In this document: one piece after another, positions 22,853 to 28,647 of the stretch
Layout: every line of letters begins with the position of its first letter
Position numbering within the stretch: position 1 is the first letter of the stretch
IMG/VR virus record: IMGVR_UViG_3300022744_000046
Coordinates: 1-43,550 of that record
Strand: one strand, 5' to 3'
DNA from: a virus
DNA: 43,550 nucleotides
Program-made: the position numbers and the translations under genes
Notes under the pieces: model-generated
Told to the model about the DNA's origin: nothing
The model's input: only the letters and a program-made list of their open reading frames with translations
Databases searched by the model: none

Positions 22853-23733
22853 ATCAAGTCGACCTGCGATCAGCCTACGACCAGGTCTACAACCAAGGCT
22901 CCAACCCATCGTGCGGGCCTCACGCGGTGACCGCCGCGCTGGACTGCATGTACGAGCGCGTGCTTAACAAGCAGGTGCGGTTCAGCAAGGACTACATCTG
23001 GGAGTGGAGCCGCTTCCACTTGGGCCTCGCCGGGCAGTCTGTTGGCAGCACGTTCGAGTCGCTGGAGAAGACCCTGCGGGTGAACGGTGCCCGGCTCGGT
23101 GACGACGTCATCAGGGGGTTCCGACTCGAGCGCACCTTCGTCAGCGACCCCACCTACACCGAGATGCGCAACCTGCTTTGTGCAGGCTTCCCTGTCATCT
23201 GGTTGATGAAGGCCACACCAGACCTCATCGCACTGGACGGCAAGCGCAACTGGCGGCAGCACCACCTGAGTACCGACACCTCCGAGACGTGGGGCATGCA
23301 CTTCGTGGCCATTGTTGGCTATGACGACGACGCCCAAATGTGGCTGGCTGAGAACTCCTGGGGCCCCGACTGGGGTGACGGCGGTTTCTTCGGCATCCCA
23401 TACAAATCGTTCAGCGCGCTGACCGAGGGGATCATGCACATCAACGTGGCACCCATCAACCCGAAACCCGTGGAGGGATACAAGATGCCAATGGCATACA
23501 TGCTCACGAACGATCGCGCCGCATTCGCCGAGCGCGTTACACCAGCCCTGATCGAGGTGCTCACCAAGGCCATGACGGACGGGGACGTGCCCGGGTTGAT
23601 TGCCGCCTGCAAGAAGTGGGGTGTCGGCGACAAGCACTTGGAGACCATGCTTGGCTGGGAGCGCGGGTCTGTTCGGTCCTTCAAGACGGAGCACCCCAGC
23701 CTCGAGTGGGACGATTTCGTCTGGGAGCAGTGA
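22849..23733 (+). CDS. Papain-like cysteine peptidase (family C1)
   Basis: This 294-residue protein has the papain catalytic layout. Gln16 (oxyanion) and Cys22 lie in VYNQGSNPSCGPHAVTAALD, His151 in WGMHFVAIVGYDD, and Asn169 in the classic NSWGPDWGDGGFFGIPY. No pro-domain or signal peptide is seen; the mature domain begins at once. A C-terminal extension of about 80 residues (from around 210) is helical and charged. The gene overlaps its neighbours by 4 nt on the left and by TGATG on the right, so it is part of the fibre-to-lysis transcript. Possible roles are virion-borne cleavage of host surface proteins, processing of tail fibres, or help in lysis. The fold is secure, the role is not. Confidence 0.8.
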   Translation: MNQVDLRSAYDQVYNQGSNPSCGPHAVTAALDCMYERVLNKQVRFSKDYIWEWSRFHLGLAGQSVGSTFESLEKTLRVNGARLGDDVIRGFRLERTFVSDPTYTEMRNLLCAGFPVIWLMKATPDLIALDGKRNWRQHHLSTDTSETWGMHFVAIVGYDDDAQMWLAENSWGPDWGDGGFFGIPYKSFSALTEGIMHINVAPINPKPVEGYKMPMAYMLTNDRAAFAERVTPALIEVLTKAMTDGDVPGLIAACKKWGVGDKHLETMLGWERGSVRSFKTEHPSLEWDDFVWEQ

Positions 23734-23969
23734 TGAGTTACTGGCTCGCCCTGTTCGTCGCCATCGATCAGCTGCTCAACGTAATGCTGTTCGGCAGCCC
23801 TGACGAGACCCTCAGCAGCCGCGCATACCGGGCCGACCGTGACGGCAAGGTCTTCGGCAAGCTGTTCCGCCCCTGCATCGACGCCTTGTTTTTCTGGCAG
23901 GCGCAACACTGCTACCAGGCATACCTGTCCGAGCTTCGGCGCAAGCAGTACTCCGCCAATTTCAGGTAG
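23733..23969 (+). CDS. Small conserved-type phage protein near lysis genes
   Basis: This 78-residue protein starts at an ATG overlapping the peptidase stop. It begins with a hydrophobic helix (SYWLALFVAIDQLLNVMLFG), then GSPDETLSSRAYRADRDGK, a Phe/Cys-rich helix around ALFFWQAQHCYQAYLSEL and a basic end. Similar small proteins are common just before lysis genes in proteobacterial phages, without known function. The first helix may associate with the membrane. Its stop TAG abuts the first G run of repeat element copy 4, so the transcript unit appears to end here and a new one to begin. Confidence 0.6.
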   Translation: MSYWLALFVAIDQLLNVMLFGSPDETLSSRAYRADRDGKVFGKLFRPCIDALFFWQAQHCYQAYLSELRRKQYSANFR

Positions 23970-24006
23970 GGGGGATTGACTTTGGTCCGCGGCCGCTCCA
24001 GTCTGG
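23970..24006 (+). promoter_or_regulatory. 37-bp bipartite late-gene element, copy 4 (before holin)
   Basis: GGGGGATTG (23970-23978), a 19-nt spacer, then CCAGTCTGG (23998-24006). It starts right after the upstream TAG stop and ends 22 nt before the holin TTG start. GACT (23978-23981) can pair with AGTC (24000-24003), with a GCGGCCGC palindrome in the spacer. Confidence 0.8.
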
Positions 24007-24028
24007 TTCAAACCACTGGAGCTTCGGA

Positions 24029-24394
24029 TTGGCTGAACCAACCTCGACCGCATCCATCAGCCTGACGGTCCTGGCTGTTGGATTTTTTGGCCCCTTAGCC
24101 GGGCCTTACACCGTCATTATTTTCGCCGCACTGGCTGGTGCCATGTGGCCTCTGTCCGCACACACAACAGGGAGCAAGCTGGCCGGAGCATGGCTGTTGC
24201 TGCGCTGCACGCTGACCGCTGTATTCATGACCGGCGTATTTGCCACGTTTTTGGAGCGGCACCTGCAGGTACCGATCAATGAAGGACTTGCCCCCATCGC
24301 CTTGATCATCGGTGCCTTGGGTAATGGTTGGCGGCCGGTGTTTGAAGCCATCAGCAACGCGATGGCTGCACTTGTTGGACGGAGAGAGAAATGA
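24029..24394 (+). CDS. Holin-like membrane protein
   Basis: This 121-residue protein has hydrophobic segments at about 9-35, 55-75 and 88-102, and a short charged end (GRREK), as in three-segment holins. Holins form lesions in the inner membrane that start lysis. The start is TTG with GGAG 8 nt upstream; no ATG is available at the N-terminus. Use of TTG would hold translation down, which suits a lysis timer. It is the first gene after repeat element copy 4 and overlaps the next membrane protein gene by ATGA, so the lysis cassette has its own control point. Confidence 0.65.
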   Translation: MAEPTSTASISLTVLAVGFFGPLAGPYTVIIFAALAGAMWPLSAHTTGSKLAGAWLLLRCTLTAVFMTGVFATFLERHLQVPINEGLAPIALIIGALGNGWRPVFEAISNAMAALVGRREK

Positions 24395-24738
24395 CAAACT
24401 TTGATGTGCTCGCCGTCGTGGCGAGCGAGGTCTTGTGCGCGTCCCTCTTTTACGGGTGCTTTGTTCGGGCGGTTAGGTCGTCATCCGACATCGTCCTCTT
24501 CGAGGTCCGCCTGGCGTTCAACATGCTGTCGGCCGCGGCCCTGTGGGGGATGGCGGCCCCGATCTTCGGCCACGTACCAGACGTCGGCGACCTGCTCATG
24601 TTGGCAGCCATCTCATACACACAGCACATCACAACTCGCCACTGGGAAGAGAATGTTCCGCCCAGATTCCTCAAACGTGAGTACCGCCGGCGTCGGGATG
24701 ACTCCGACTTTATGACCAGCAGGATGCACCGATCATGA
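24391..24738 (+). CDS. Second holin-like / lysis membrane protein
   Basis: This 115-residue protein overlaps the holin gene by 4 nt. Hydrophobic stretches occur at about 6-26 (VLAVVASEVLCASLFYGCF), 40-60 (LAFNMLSAAALWGMAAPIF) and 65-78, followed by a strongly basic tail (REYRRRRDD). It could be an antiholin, a second holin or a spanin-like partner; the sequence alone does not decide. The stop overlaps the start of a tiny W/R-rich peptide gene. Membrane location is well supported; the specific role is inferred from neighbours. Confidence 0.5.
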   Translation: MTNFDVLAVVASEVLCASLFYGCFVRAVRSSSDIVLFEVRLAFNMLSAAALWGMAAPIFGHVPDVGDLLMLAAISYTQHITTRHWEENVPPRFLKREYRRRRDDSDFMTSRMHRS

Positions 24739-24833
24739 TGTTCAATCTCCTGTGGCCACATCTCTGGCCGCGTATCTGGTGGAGGTTGGACGACGTCATC
24801 CCCCGACGACGCCGACGACATGAGTCTGCGTAG
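24735..24833 (+). CDS. Tiny tryptophan- and arginine-rich peptide in lysis cassette
   Basis: This is a 32-residue frame starting at ATG 24735 and overlapping the upstream stop. The first half contains four tryptophans in a hydrophobic run (LLWPHLWPRIWWRL); the second has five arginines in a row after DDVIP. AGGA lies about 11 nt before the start. A short amphipathic, cationic peptide in a lysis cassette could disturb membranes, but it could also be a leader that couples translation to the endolysin, whose start is 12 nt after its stop. No homologous family is recalled. Confidence 0.4.
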   Translation: MMFNLLWPHLWPRIWWRLDDVIPRRRRRHESA

Positions 24834-24845
24834 GAGCCTGTTGCT

Positions 24846-25415
24846 ATGAGCCCACAACAACTGCAGCTGGTGATGGGCATCAAACCCAATCTCGCCTCCC
24901 GGTGGGCCCCCTTCATCGAAAGGGCTCTTAAGCTCAGTGAGTGCAACACCAAGCAGCGCAAGGCCGCTTGGCTGGCTCAGATCGGGCACGAGTCCGGGTG
25001 CTTGCGCTACACCCGCGAGATCTGGGGCCCAACCCCACAACAACTCCGGTACGAGCCTGGCACCACGCTGGCGGCCCGCCTCGGCAACACCCAACCCGGA
25101 GACGGTGCCCGGTACATGGGGCGCGGCCTCATCCAGATCACCGGCCTCGCCAACTACCAGATGTGCACGCAGCAGATGCGAAAGCTGGTGGAGGGCCTTG
25201 AGGTGCCTAACTTCGTTCAGGAGCCTGAGCTACTGGAGCGCCCGAGCTGGGCCTCCCTGACCGCTGCCGTGTTCTGGAAAAAGAACAAGCTGAACCGGTT
25301 CGCCGACAGCGGCAACTTTGTCGAGCTGACCAAACGAATCAACGGTGGCCTGAACGGCCTGGCACACCGTCAACACCTATACGTGGCCGCCTTGGGAGTG
25401 CTTGAAAATGAATGA
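24846..25415 (+). CDS. Endolysin, glycoside hydrolase family 19
   Basis: This 189-residue enzyme hydrolyses the peptidoglycan sugar backbone. GH19 chitinase/lysozyme features are clear: AWLAQIGHESG with catalytic Glu49, a second candidate Glu58 in TREIW, YMGRGLIQITGLANY, and TKRINGGLNG near the end. There is no signal peptide, so release to the periplasm should need the holin. The protein consists of the catalytic domain alone. It follows the W/R-rich peptide and overlaps the downstream membrane protein gene. Its RBS is AGGAG, 7 nt or so before ATG. Confidence 0.88.
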   Translation: MSPQQLQLVMGIKPNLASRWAPFIERALKLSECNTKQRKAAWLAQIGHESGCLRYTREIWGPTPQQLRYEPGTTLAARLGNTQPGDGARYMGRGLIQITGLANYQMCTQQMRKLVEGLEVPNFVQEPELLERPSWASLTAAVFWKKNKLNRFADSGNFVELTKRINGGLNGLAHRQHLYVAALGVLENE

Positions 25416-25977
25416 TTTGGTGACCTCCGTCCTTGGGGCGGTCTTTTCTGGTGGGGCCACAGGCCTCCTCGGTGTCCTGATCCAACGCTGGTTCGACTTC
25501 AAGCACAAGCAGCAGGAGATCGAGGTGGTGAAGCTGCAACTCGAGAACGCCAAGGAATTGGCGCAGATCGAGGCAGGCCGCAGCACCCGTGTGGCTGAGA
25601 TGGACATGGAGGCCCGGTTCGTGGAGGCCGACGCCGCCGTGATGCAGGCCAGCTTCAAGCACGACCAAGCCAGCTACCTGCTTCCAGAGGCACAACAGCG
25701 CAAGGGCTTCGTGGGCGGCCTGATCGTCTTCCTGATGGCCAGCGTGGACTTTCTGCGCGGCATCTTGCGCCCGGGTATGACCGCCTACCTGTGTGGGTTG
25801 GTCACGGTGATGTTCTTCTGGGTGCGCAACCTCGCCGCCAGCTACGGCATGTCGCTCTCATCTGACCAAGCGTTCCAACTGATGCTGCAGATCATCCTGA
25901 CCATCCTGTACGTTTTCTCCACGTGCACAACGTGGTGGTTTGGCGCCCGGCCGCCCAAAACGAAAGAGTCGTCGTAG
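25408..25977 (+). CDS. Coiled-coil multi-span membrane protein (lysis-associated)
   Basis: This 189-residue protein starts at ATG 25408 inside the endolysin end. It has an N-terminal hydrophobic segment (about 4-24), a charged coiled coil (about 30-90, HKQQEIEVVKLQLENAKELA), then three hydrophobic segments (about 100-117, 125-145 and 155-180) and a short basic tail. It resembles three-segment holin-type membrane proteins such as GTA_holin_3TM, and the coiled coil also recalls i-spanins. Adjacent location to the endolysin supports a lysis role. Its stop TAG forms the left edge of repeat element copy 5. Confidence 0.5.
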   Translation: MNDLVTSVLGAVFSGGATGLLGVLIQRWFDFKHKQQEIEVVKLQLENAKELAQIEAGRSTRVAEMDMEARFVEADAAVMQASFKHDQASYLLPEAQQRKGFVGGLIVFLMASVDFLRGILRPGMTAYLCGLVTVMFFWVRNLAASYGMSLSSDQAFQLMLQIILTILYVFSTCTTWWFGARPPKTKESS

Positions 25978-26013
25978 GGGGATTGACTTTCGGGGCCGGA
26001 CTCCCCAGTCTGG
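25977..26013 (+). promoter_or_regulatory. 37-bp bipartite late-gene element, copy 5 (after lysis cassette)
   Basis: GGGGGATTG (25977-25985) shares its first G with the upstream TAG stop. A 19-nt spacer and CCAGTCTGG (26005-26013) follow, and the next ATG is 34 nt on. GACT-GGGG (25985-25988, 25992-25995) pairs with CCCC-AGTC (26003-26010) with a 3-nt bulge. Confidence 0.8.
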
Positions 26014-26047
26014 AACGATCAGAACCCAATATCTATGAGGTGAACCC

Positions 26048-26176
26048 ATGGCATCTGCCGAAAGCCTGTACGCATCTGATGGCTTCGCTATCTCGGCTTC
26101 TGCCGGGAGATTCAACTCTGCCTCTCCATCGCGCCGGTGGGGTGTCAAAGCAGACCCCAACAAGTACCGAATTTAA
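26048..26176 (+). CDS. Small hypothetical protein (42 residues)
   Basis: This short frame starts at an ATG with GAGGTG about 5 nt upstream and ends with TAA directly before the GGAG of the next gene. The product is rich in Ser, Ala and Arg and has no hydrophobic segment; around its middle is SAGRFNSASPSRRWGV. Good ribosome site, tight packing with the next gene and placement just after repeat element copy 5 support it as real. The function is unknown. Together with the next gene it may form a small late operon. Confidence 0.5.
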   Translation: MASAESLYASDGFAISASAGRFNSASPSRRWGVKADPNKYRI

Positions 26177-26186
26177 GGAGTAGGTC

Positions 26187-26486
26187 ATGAAAATCATGGG
26201 ACCCAAGGACCCAGAAGAGTCCAAAGTGCTGGCGTTCGAGTTCGATCAGGACATCGCCAGCACTGACAGCATTGTGTCAGCGGTGGTGACTGCGTCCGTC
26301 CACGCAGGCACGGACCCGACAGCGTCCACGTTGGTGTCCGGGGCGGCGACGTTCTCCGGCACAACCGTCTACCAGCGGGTGTCAGGTGGCGTGAGTGGGG
26401 TCACCTACAAGCTACGAGCCAAGGCCACAGACAGCGCCGGAAATGTGCACATCTTGGTGGCCGGCCTGCATGTGGGTTGGGCTTGA
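26187..26486 (+). CDS. Hypothetical protein, possible small structural protein
   Basis: This 99-residue protein starts at an ATG after AAGGAG. It begins MGPKDPEESKVLAFEFDQD, followed by beta segments (SIVSAVVTASVHAGTDP, GTTVYQRVSGGVSGVTYKL, HILVAGLHV) that suggest a small Ig-like or fibronectin-like domain. Similar phage proteins, with a start of the form GPKDP, occur near structural genes in proteobacterial phages, where the role is unassigned. The gene lies far from the head and tail genes here, after lysis. I cannot give a function. Confidence 0.5.
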   Translation: MKIMGPKDPEESKVLAFEFDQDIASTDSIVSAVVTASVHAGTDPTASTLVSGAATFSGTTVYQRVSGGVSGVTYKLRAKATDSAGNVHILVAGLHVGWA

Positions 26487-26557
26487 AATGGTGGTCATCT
26501 GGTGGCCACTGATGTTGAAGGTCTGGCGCTCGTGTTGGCGCGTATAGGGAGAAAAAG

Positions 26558-26914
26558 ATGAAACTGTTGATCGCACTGCTGCTCCTGCCTCTGCAGGTTT
26601 GGGCCAATACCAGCCCATTCATGGAGTACCGAATGTGCCTGCCCATCGTCAGAACTGAAGATGGGACGATCTACCGGAGCTCAGCCATCAAAGCCGCCTT
26701 CCAGCGTCTGCACCCATGCCCATCGACAGGGTTGCAGAAGGGTTCTTGCCCGGGGTGGTCCATTGATCACGTCATCCCGTTGGCGGTGGGCGGCTGCGAT
26801 GCCGTCGTCAACATGCAGTGGTTGCCTGACCAGATCAAGTCGGCGGCTGGCACTTACCCGAAGGATCGGTGGGAGCGCAAGGTGTACGCTGACCCGATGC
26901 AAGTTGTGAAGTGA
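26558..26914 (+). CDS. Secreted HNH nuclease
   Basis: This 118-residue protein has a clear N-terminal signal peptide (KLLIALLLLPLQVWA, cleavage near residue 16) and an HNH nuclease core: SIDHVIPLAVGGCDAVVNMQW, then a Lys/Arg-rich end with KDRWERKVY. Four cysteines (about 27, 54, 63 and 74) could form disulfides or bind metal. The protein should act in the periplasm. Such exported HNH enzymes may degrade incoming DNA (superinfection exclusion) or host DNA released on lysis. It is the last late gene before the convergent terminator and attP. GGAG lies 7-8 nt before the ATG. Confidence 0.75.
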   Translation: MKLLIALLLLPLQVWANTSPFMEYRMCLPIVRTEDGTIYRSSAIKAAFQRLHPCPSTGLQKGSCPGWSIDHVIPLAVGGCDAVVNMQWLPDQIKSAAGTYPKDRWERKVYADPMQVVK

Positions 26915-26916
26915 TT

Positions 26917-26944
26917 TTGCGGAGCAGCTCCTGAATTGCGGAGC
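26917..26944. repeat. Direct repeats TTGCGGAGC left of attP core (candidate arm sites)
   Basis: TTGCGGAGC occurs at 26917-26925 and 26936-26944, 19 bp apart, roughly two helical turns. A third exact copy is at 27160-27168 on the other side of the tRNA-like core, inside the 3' end of the integrase gene. Direct repeats that flank a core in this way fit integrase arm-type binding sites; this is inferred. Confidence 0.45.
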
Positions 26945-26971
26945 GGACTGCCTGTATGATCCAGAAAAGAA

Positions 26972-27003
26972 AAAGCCAGCAAGGTCTTGATCTTGCTGGC
27001 TTT
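26972..27003 (-). terminator. Bidirectional terminator at convergence of late and early units
   Basis: A 12-bp stem AAAGCCAGCAAG (26972-26983) pairs with CTTGCTGGCTTT (26992-27003). On the minus strand it is followed by a T-rich run, and on the plus strand by TTTCTTG. It lies just after the tRNA-like segment, so it may be the original host tRNA-Leu terminator carried in attP, and it also separates the late and early transcripts. Confidence 0.8.
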
Positions 27004-27009
27004 CTTGTT

Positions 27010-27062
27010 TGGTGCCCAGGAGAGGACTCGAACCTCCACGCCTCTCAGCGCTAGTACCTGAA
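27010..27062 (-). other. attP: Phage attachment site core: 3' half of tRNA-Leu
   Basis: Read on the minus strand, these 53 bases run from the anticodon loop (TTCAGGTACTAGC) through a long class II variable arm, a T arm with GGTTCGAGTCC and an acceptor strand ending CCTGGGCACCA. This is the 3' half of a tRNA-Leu, with loop sequence fitting a CAG anticodon. The 5' half is absent: similarity stops at the anticodon loop. It sits 57 bp from the integrase end. Established knowledge: many tyrosine integrases use tRNA 3' halves, and the phage copy restores the tRNA after insertion. Confidence 0.85.
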
Positions 27063-27118
27063 GCTGTTGAAGAATGGCTCAACCATGCGGCTTACAGCCA
27101 CATTGCCGCTCCCCAAAA

Positions 27119-28180
27119 TCAGGTTGATTTCCTCTTCAACTCCGTGGGGTCGGCGCTTTTTGCGGAGCGTTCGGGGAGCATAGAAACCTCTCTGGCTTTG
27201 CCTGAAGCGTAATGCTCCGTCATGGTCACACTGGCATGGCCAAGCAGTGCCTGCGCCTGCTCGATGCCACCTTGATCCCGCAAGTCCGCTGCCGCCTTTC
27301 GCCGCAAGTCTCTGAACTGAAAGGACGCAGCAGGTATTCCAGCCTTGTCTCTGGCACTTTCAAACCGGAGGCGCAGCTTGGGCTTGGTCATTGGTTTGCC
27401 CAACTCATCGACAAGCAGGGCCTTGGCCAGACTACCAACAGATCGCTTCCGCACCTGGATCCGCTGAAACAGTGAGGCCAGATCACCTACTATGGGGATT
27501 CTCATGGGTCGGCCGGTCTTGTCCTGCCCGAACACGAGCACCCCGTCGACGACGTCGTTCTCGGACAGCTTCAGGACATCGGACACCCGTTGCCCTGTCA
27601 GGTAGGCGAGATCGAGGGCATCCTTCAAATCCTGTGAGGCTCGCCCGTAGACTTCGTCGAAAACCTTGTCCTCGATGTAGACGTTTTTGCGCCCGGGCAG
27701 GCGTTTGGTTTTGATGGCGGCCACCGGGTTCGTTGTGCAGAAGTCGCGTGCCATGCACCACGAGAACAGCATGGACAGCACGGCTTTTTCTCGCAAGGCG
27801 CGATGCTTGGATTGGGCGCTGCGCTTGTCGATGTAGAGGGTGATGTGCGAGGGCTTCACTTCGTCCAGCGGCGCCTGCCCGAAAGCAAGGGCGAGTTTGT
27901 CGAGCGCGAATTTGTAGTCGGCCTGTGTGCCACGGCCAACCTCCTCGAACTGTGGGCTGCCGAGGTACTTGGCAATGGCCCAACCAACCGTGGGCTTGGC
28001 TGTCACCGGCGCGGCATGGAGTTCGGACCACTTGCGCACGGCCAGAACGTAGTCGGGGCCAAGTGGGATCTCTTTGCGCGGTGTGCCGCCGGTGTCATAG
28101 TAATAGTGTGTCGTGTCCCAACGGGTGCGAGCCCGCATCCGGGGCGGTAGGTTCAGGTTGGCAGTTGCGCGTCGGCCCAT
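27119..28180 (-). CDS. int: Tyrosine recombinase, phage integrase
   Basis: This 353-residue integrase inserts the phage at tRNA-Leu. The N-terminal region with NLNLPPRMRAR and YYYDTGGTPRKEIPLG is a typical arm-binding domain. A core-binding helical domain follows, then the catalytic domain. Numbered from the ATG at 28192, the catalytic residues are Arg202 (TGQRVSDVL), Lys225 (QDKTGRPMRIP), Arg297 (FRDLRRKAAAD), His319 (LLGHASVTMTEHY) and nucleophile Tyr328. Position 294, often His, is Arg here, a variant I recall from related integrases. The ATG at 28180 has a better spaced ribosome site than the one at 28192. The end lies beside attP; the start overlaps the excisionase candidate. Confidence 0.93.
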   Translation of the reverse strand: MGRRATANLNLPPRMRARTRWDTTHYYYDTGGTPRKEIPLGPDYVLAVRKWSELHAAPVTAKPTVGWAIAKYLGSPQFEEVGRGTQADYKFALDKLALAFGQAPLDEVKPSHITLYIDKRSAQSKHRALREKAVLSMLFSWCMARDFCTTNPVAAIKTKRLPGRKNVYIEDKVFDEVYGRASQDLKDALDLAYLTGQRVSDVLKLSENDVVDGVLVFGQDKTGRPMRIPIVGDLASLFQRIQVRKRSVGSLAKALLVDELGKPMTKPKLRLRFESARDKAGIPAASFQFRDLRRKAAADLRDQGGIEQAQALLGHASVTMTEHYASGKAREVSMLPERSAKSADPTELKRKST

Positions 28181-28368
28181 GGAGGAGTCCATCCTTGAGA
28201 CTTGGTCGGCCTTTGCTTGCCGCCTCCCTCAAGAACGGCCCGGGCCACGCGTGGGTGGCCGGCCTTGTTCAGGTAGAACGGAATGCGCTGGGACTTCAGG
28301 TGGGCGACCTGCTTGGTGGCCTGCCTGTAACCCGTCAGCTCGACAAGCTCGGCTTCGGTAAGGAACAT
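28153..28368 (-). CDS. DUF4224-type protein, candidate excisionase
   Basis: This 71-residue protein begins FLTEAELVELTGYRQATKQ and continues with HLKSQRIPFYLNKAGHPRV, matching the DUF4224 pattern of a small winged-helix-like DNA-binding domain. Such genes stand directly upstream of integrase genes in proteobacterial phages and prophages. The layout and fold suggest a recombination directionality factor or a regulator of integrase. It overlaps the integrase start by 28 nt. A basic, Pro-containing tail ends the protein. The excisionase role is inferred from position. Confidence 0.7.
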   Translation of the reverse strand: MFLTEAELVELTGYRQATKQVAHLKSQRIPFYLNKAGHPRVARAVLEGGGKQRPTKSQGWTPPWADAQLPT

Positions 28369-28413
28369 GATCTCGACGGGCGAGGTACATAGCCTCTGCC
28401 TCTTGTAAATGAG

Positions 28414-28437
28414 AAGGCCCGCAATGTAGCGGGCCTT
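28414..28437 (-). terminator. Hairpin terminator between early operon and DUF4224/int
   Basis: A 9-bp stem AAGGCCCGC (28414-28422), loop AATGTA, GCGGGCCTT (28429-28437). On the minus strand it is followed by CTCATTT, so the T-tract is short. It lies after the last small gene of the replication operon and would separate that operon from the integration genes. Confidence 0.65.
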
Positions 28438-28455
28438 TGGGGTTGCGTGTTGAAC

Positions 28456-28647
28456 TCAGGAATCCGGCTGGAATACCAGAGTGCCGCGTACGGCTTCTGT
28501 CTCGCCCGGCGGGCTTGTCACCCACCGCTCAATGACGACGGAGGGAAGCCTCCCTGCCATCAGGTTGATGGAGACCCGGTGGATGTCTCCGGTGTCGGGG
28601 ATGCCGAGCCGCCTGAGGATTTCGATGTTGGGGTCAGGTTGGGTCAT
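28456..28647 (-). CDS. Small hypothetical protein at end of early operon
   Basis: This 63-residue protein begins TQPDPNIEILRRLGIPDTGD and continues with beta-like RVSINLMAGRLPSVVIERWV and GTLVFQPDS. It has no membrane segment or recognised motif. The start overlaps the preceding gene by ATGA, so it is translated with the operon, and it is followed by a terminator hairpin. Small proteins with the form RVSINLxAGxLP are seen in phages with replication genes, function unknown. Confidence 0.55.
   Translation of the reverse strand: MTQPDPNIEILRRLGIPDTGDIHRVSINLMAGRLPSVVIERWVTSPPGETEAVRGTLVFQPDS

Noticed and set aside
6945-26013. Repeat elements as intrinsic terminators
   Set aside because: None has a T-tract after its stem, and their stems vary from 4 to 11 bp, so a terminator role is not supported.
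26488-26547. 19-codon Trp-rich frame between 26187 gene and secreted HNH gene
   Set aside because: Too short and without a clear ribosome site to be annotated; kept only as a remark beside the 32-codon peptide.
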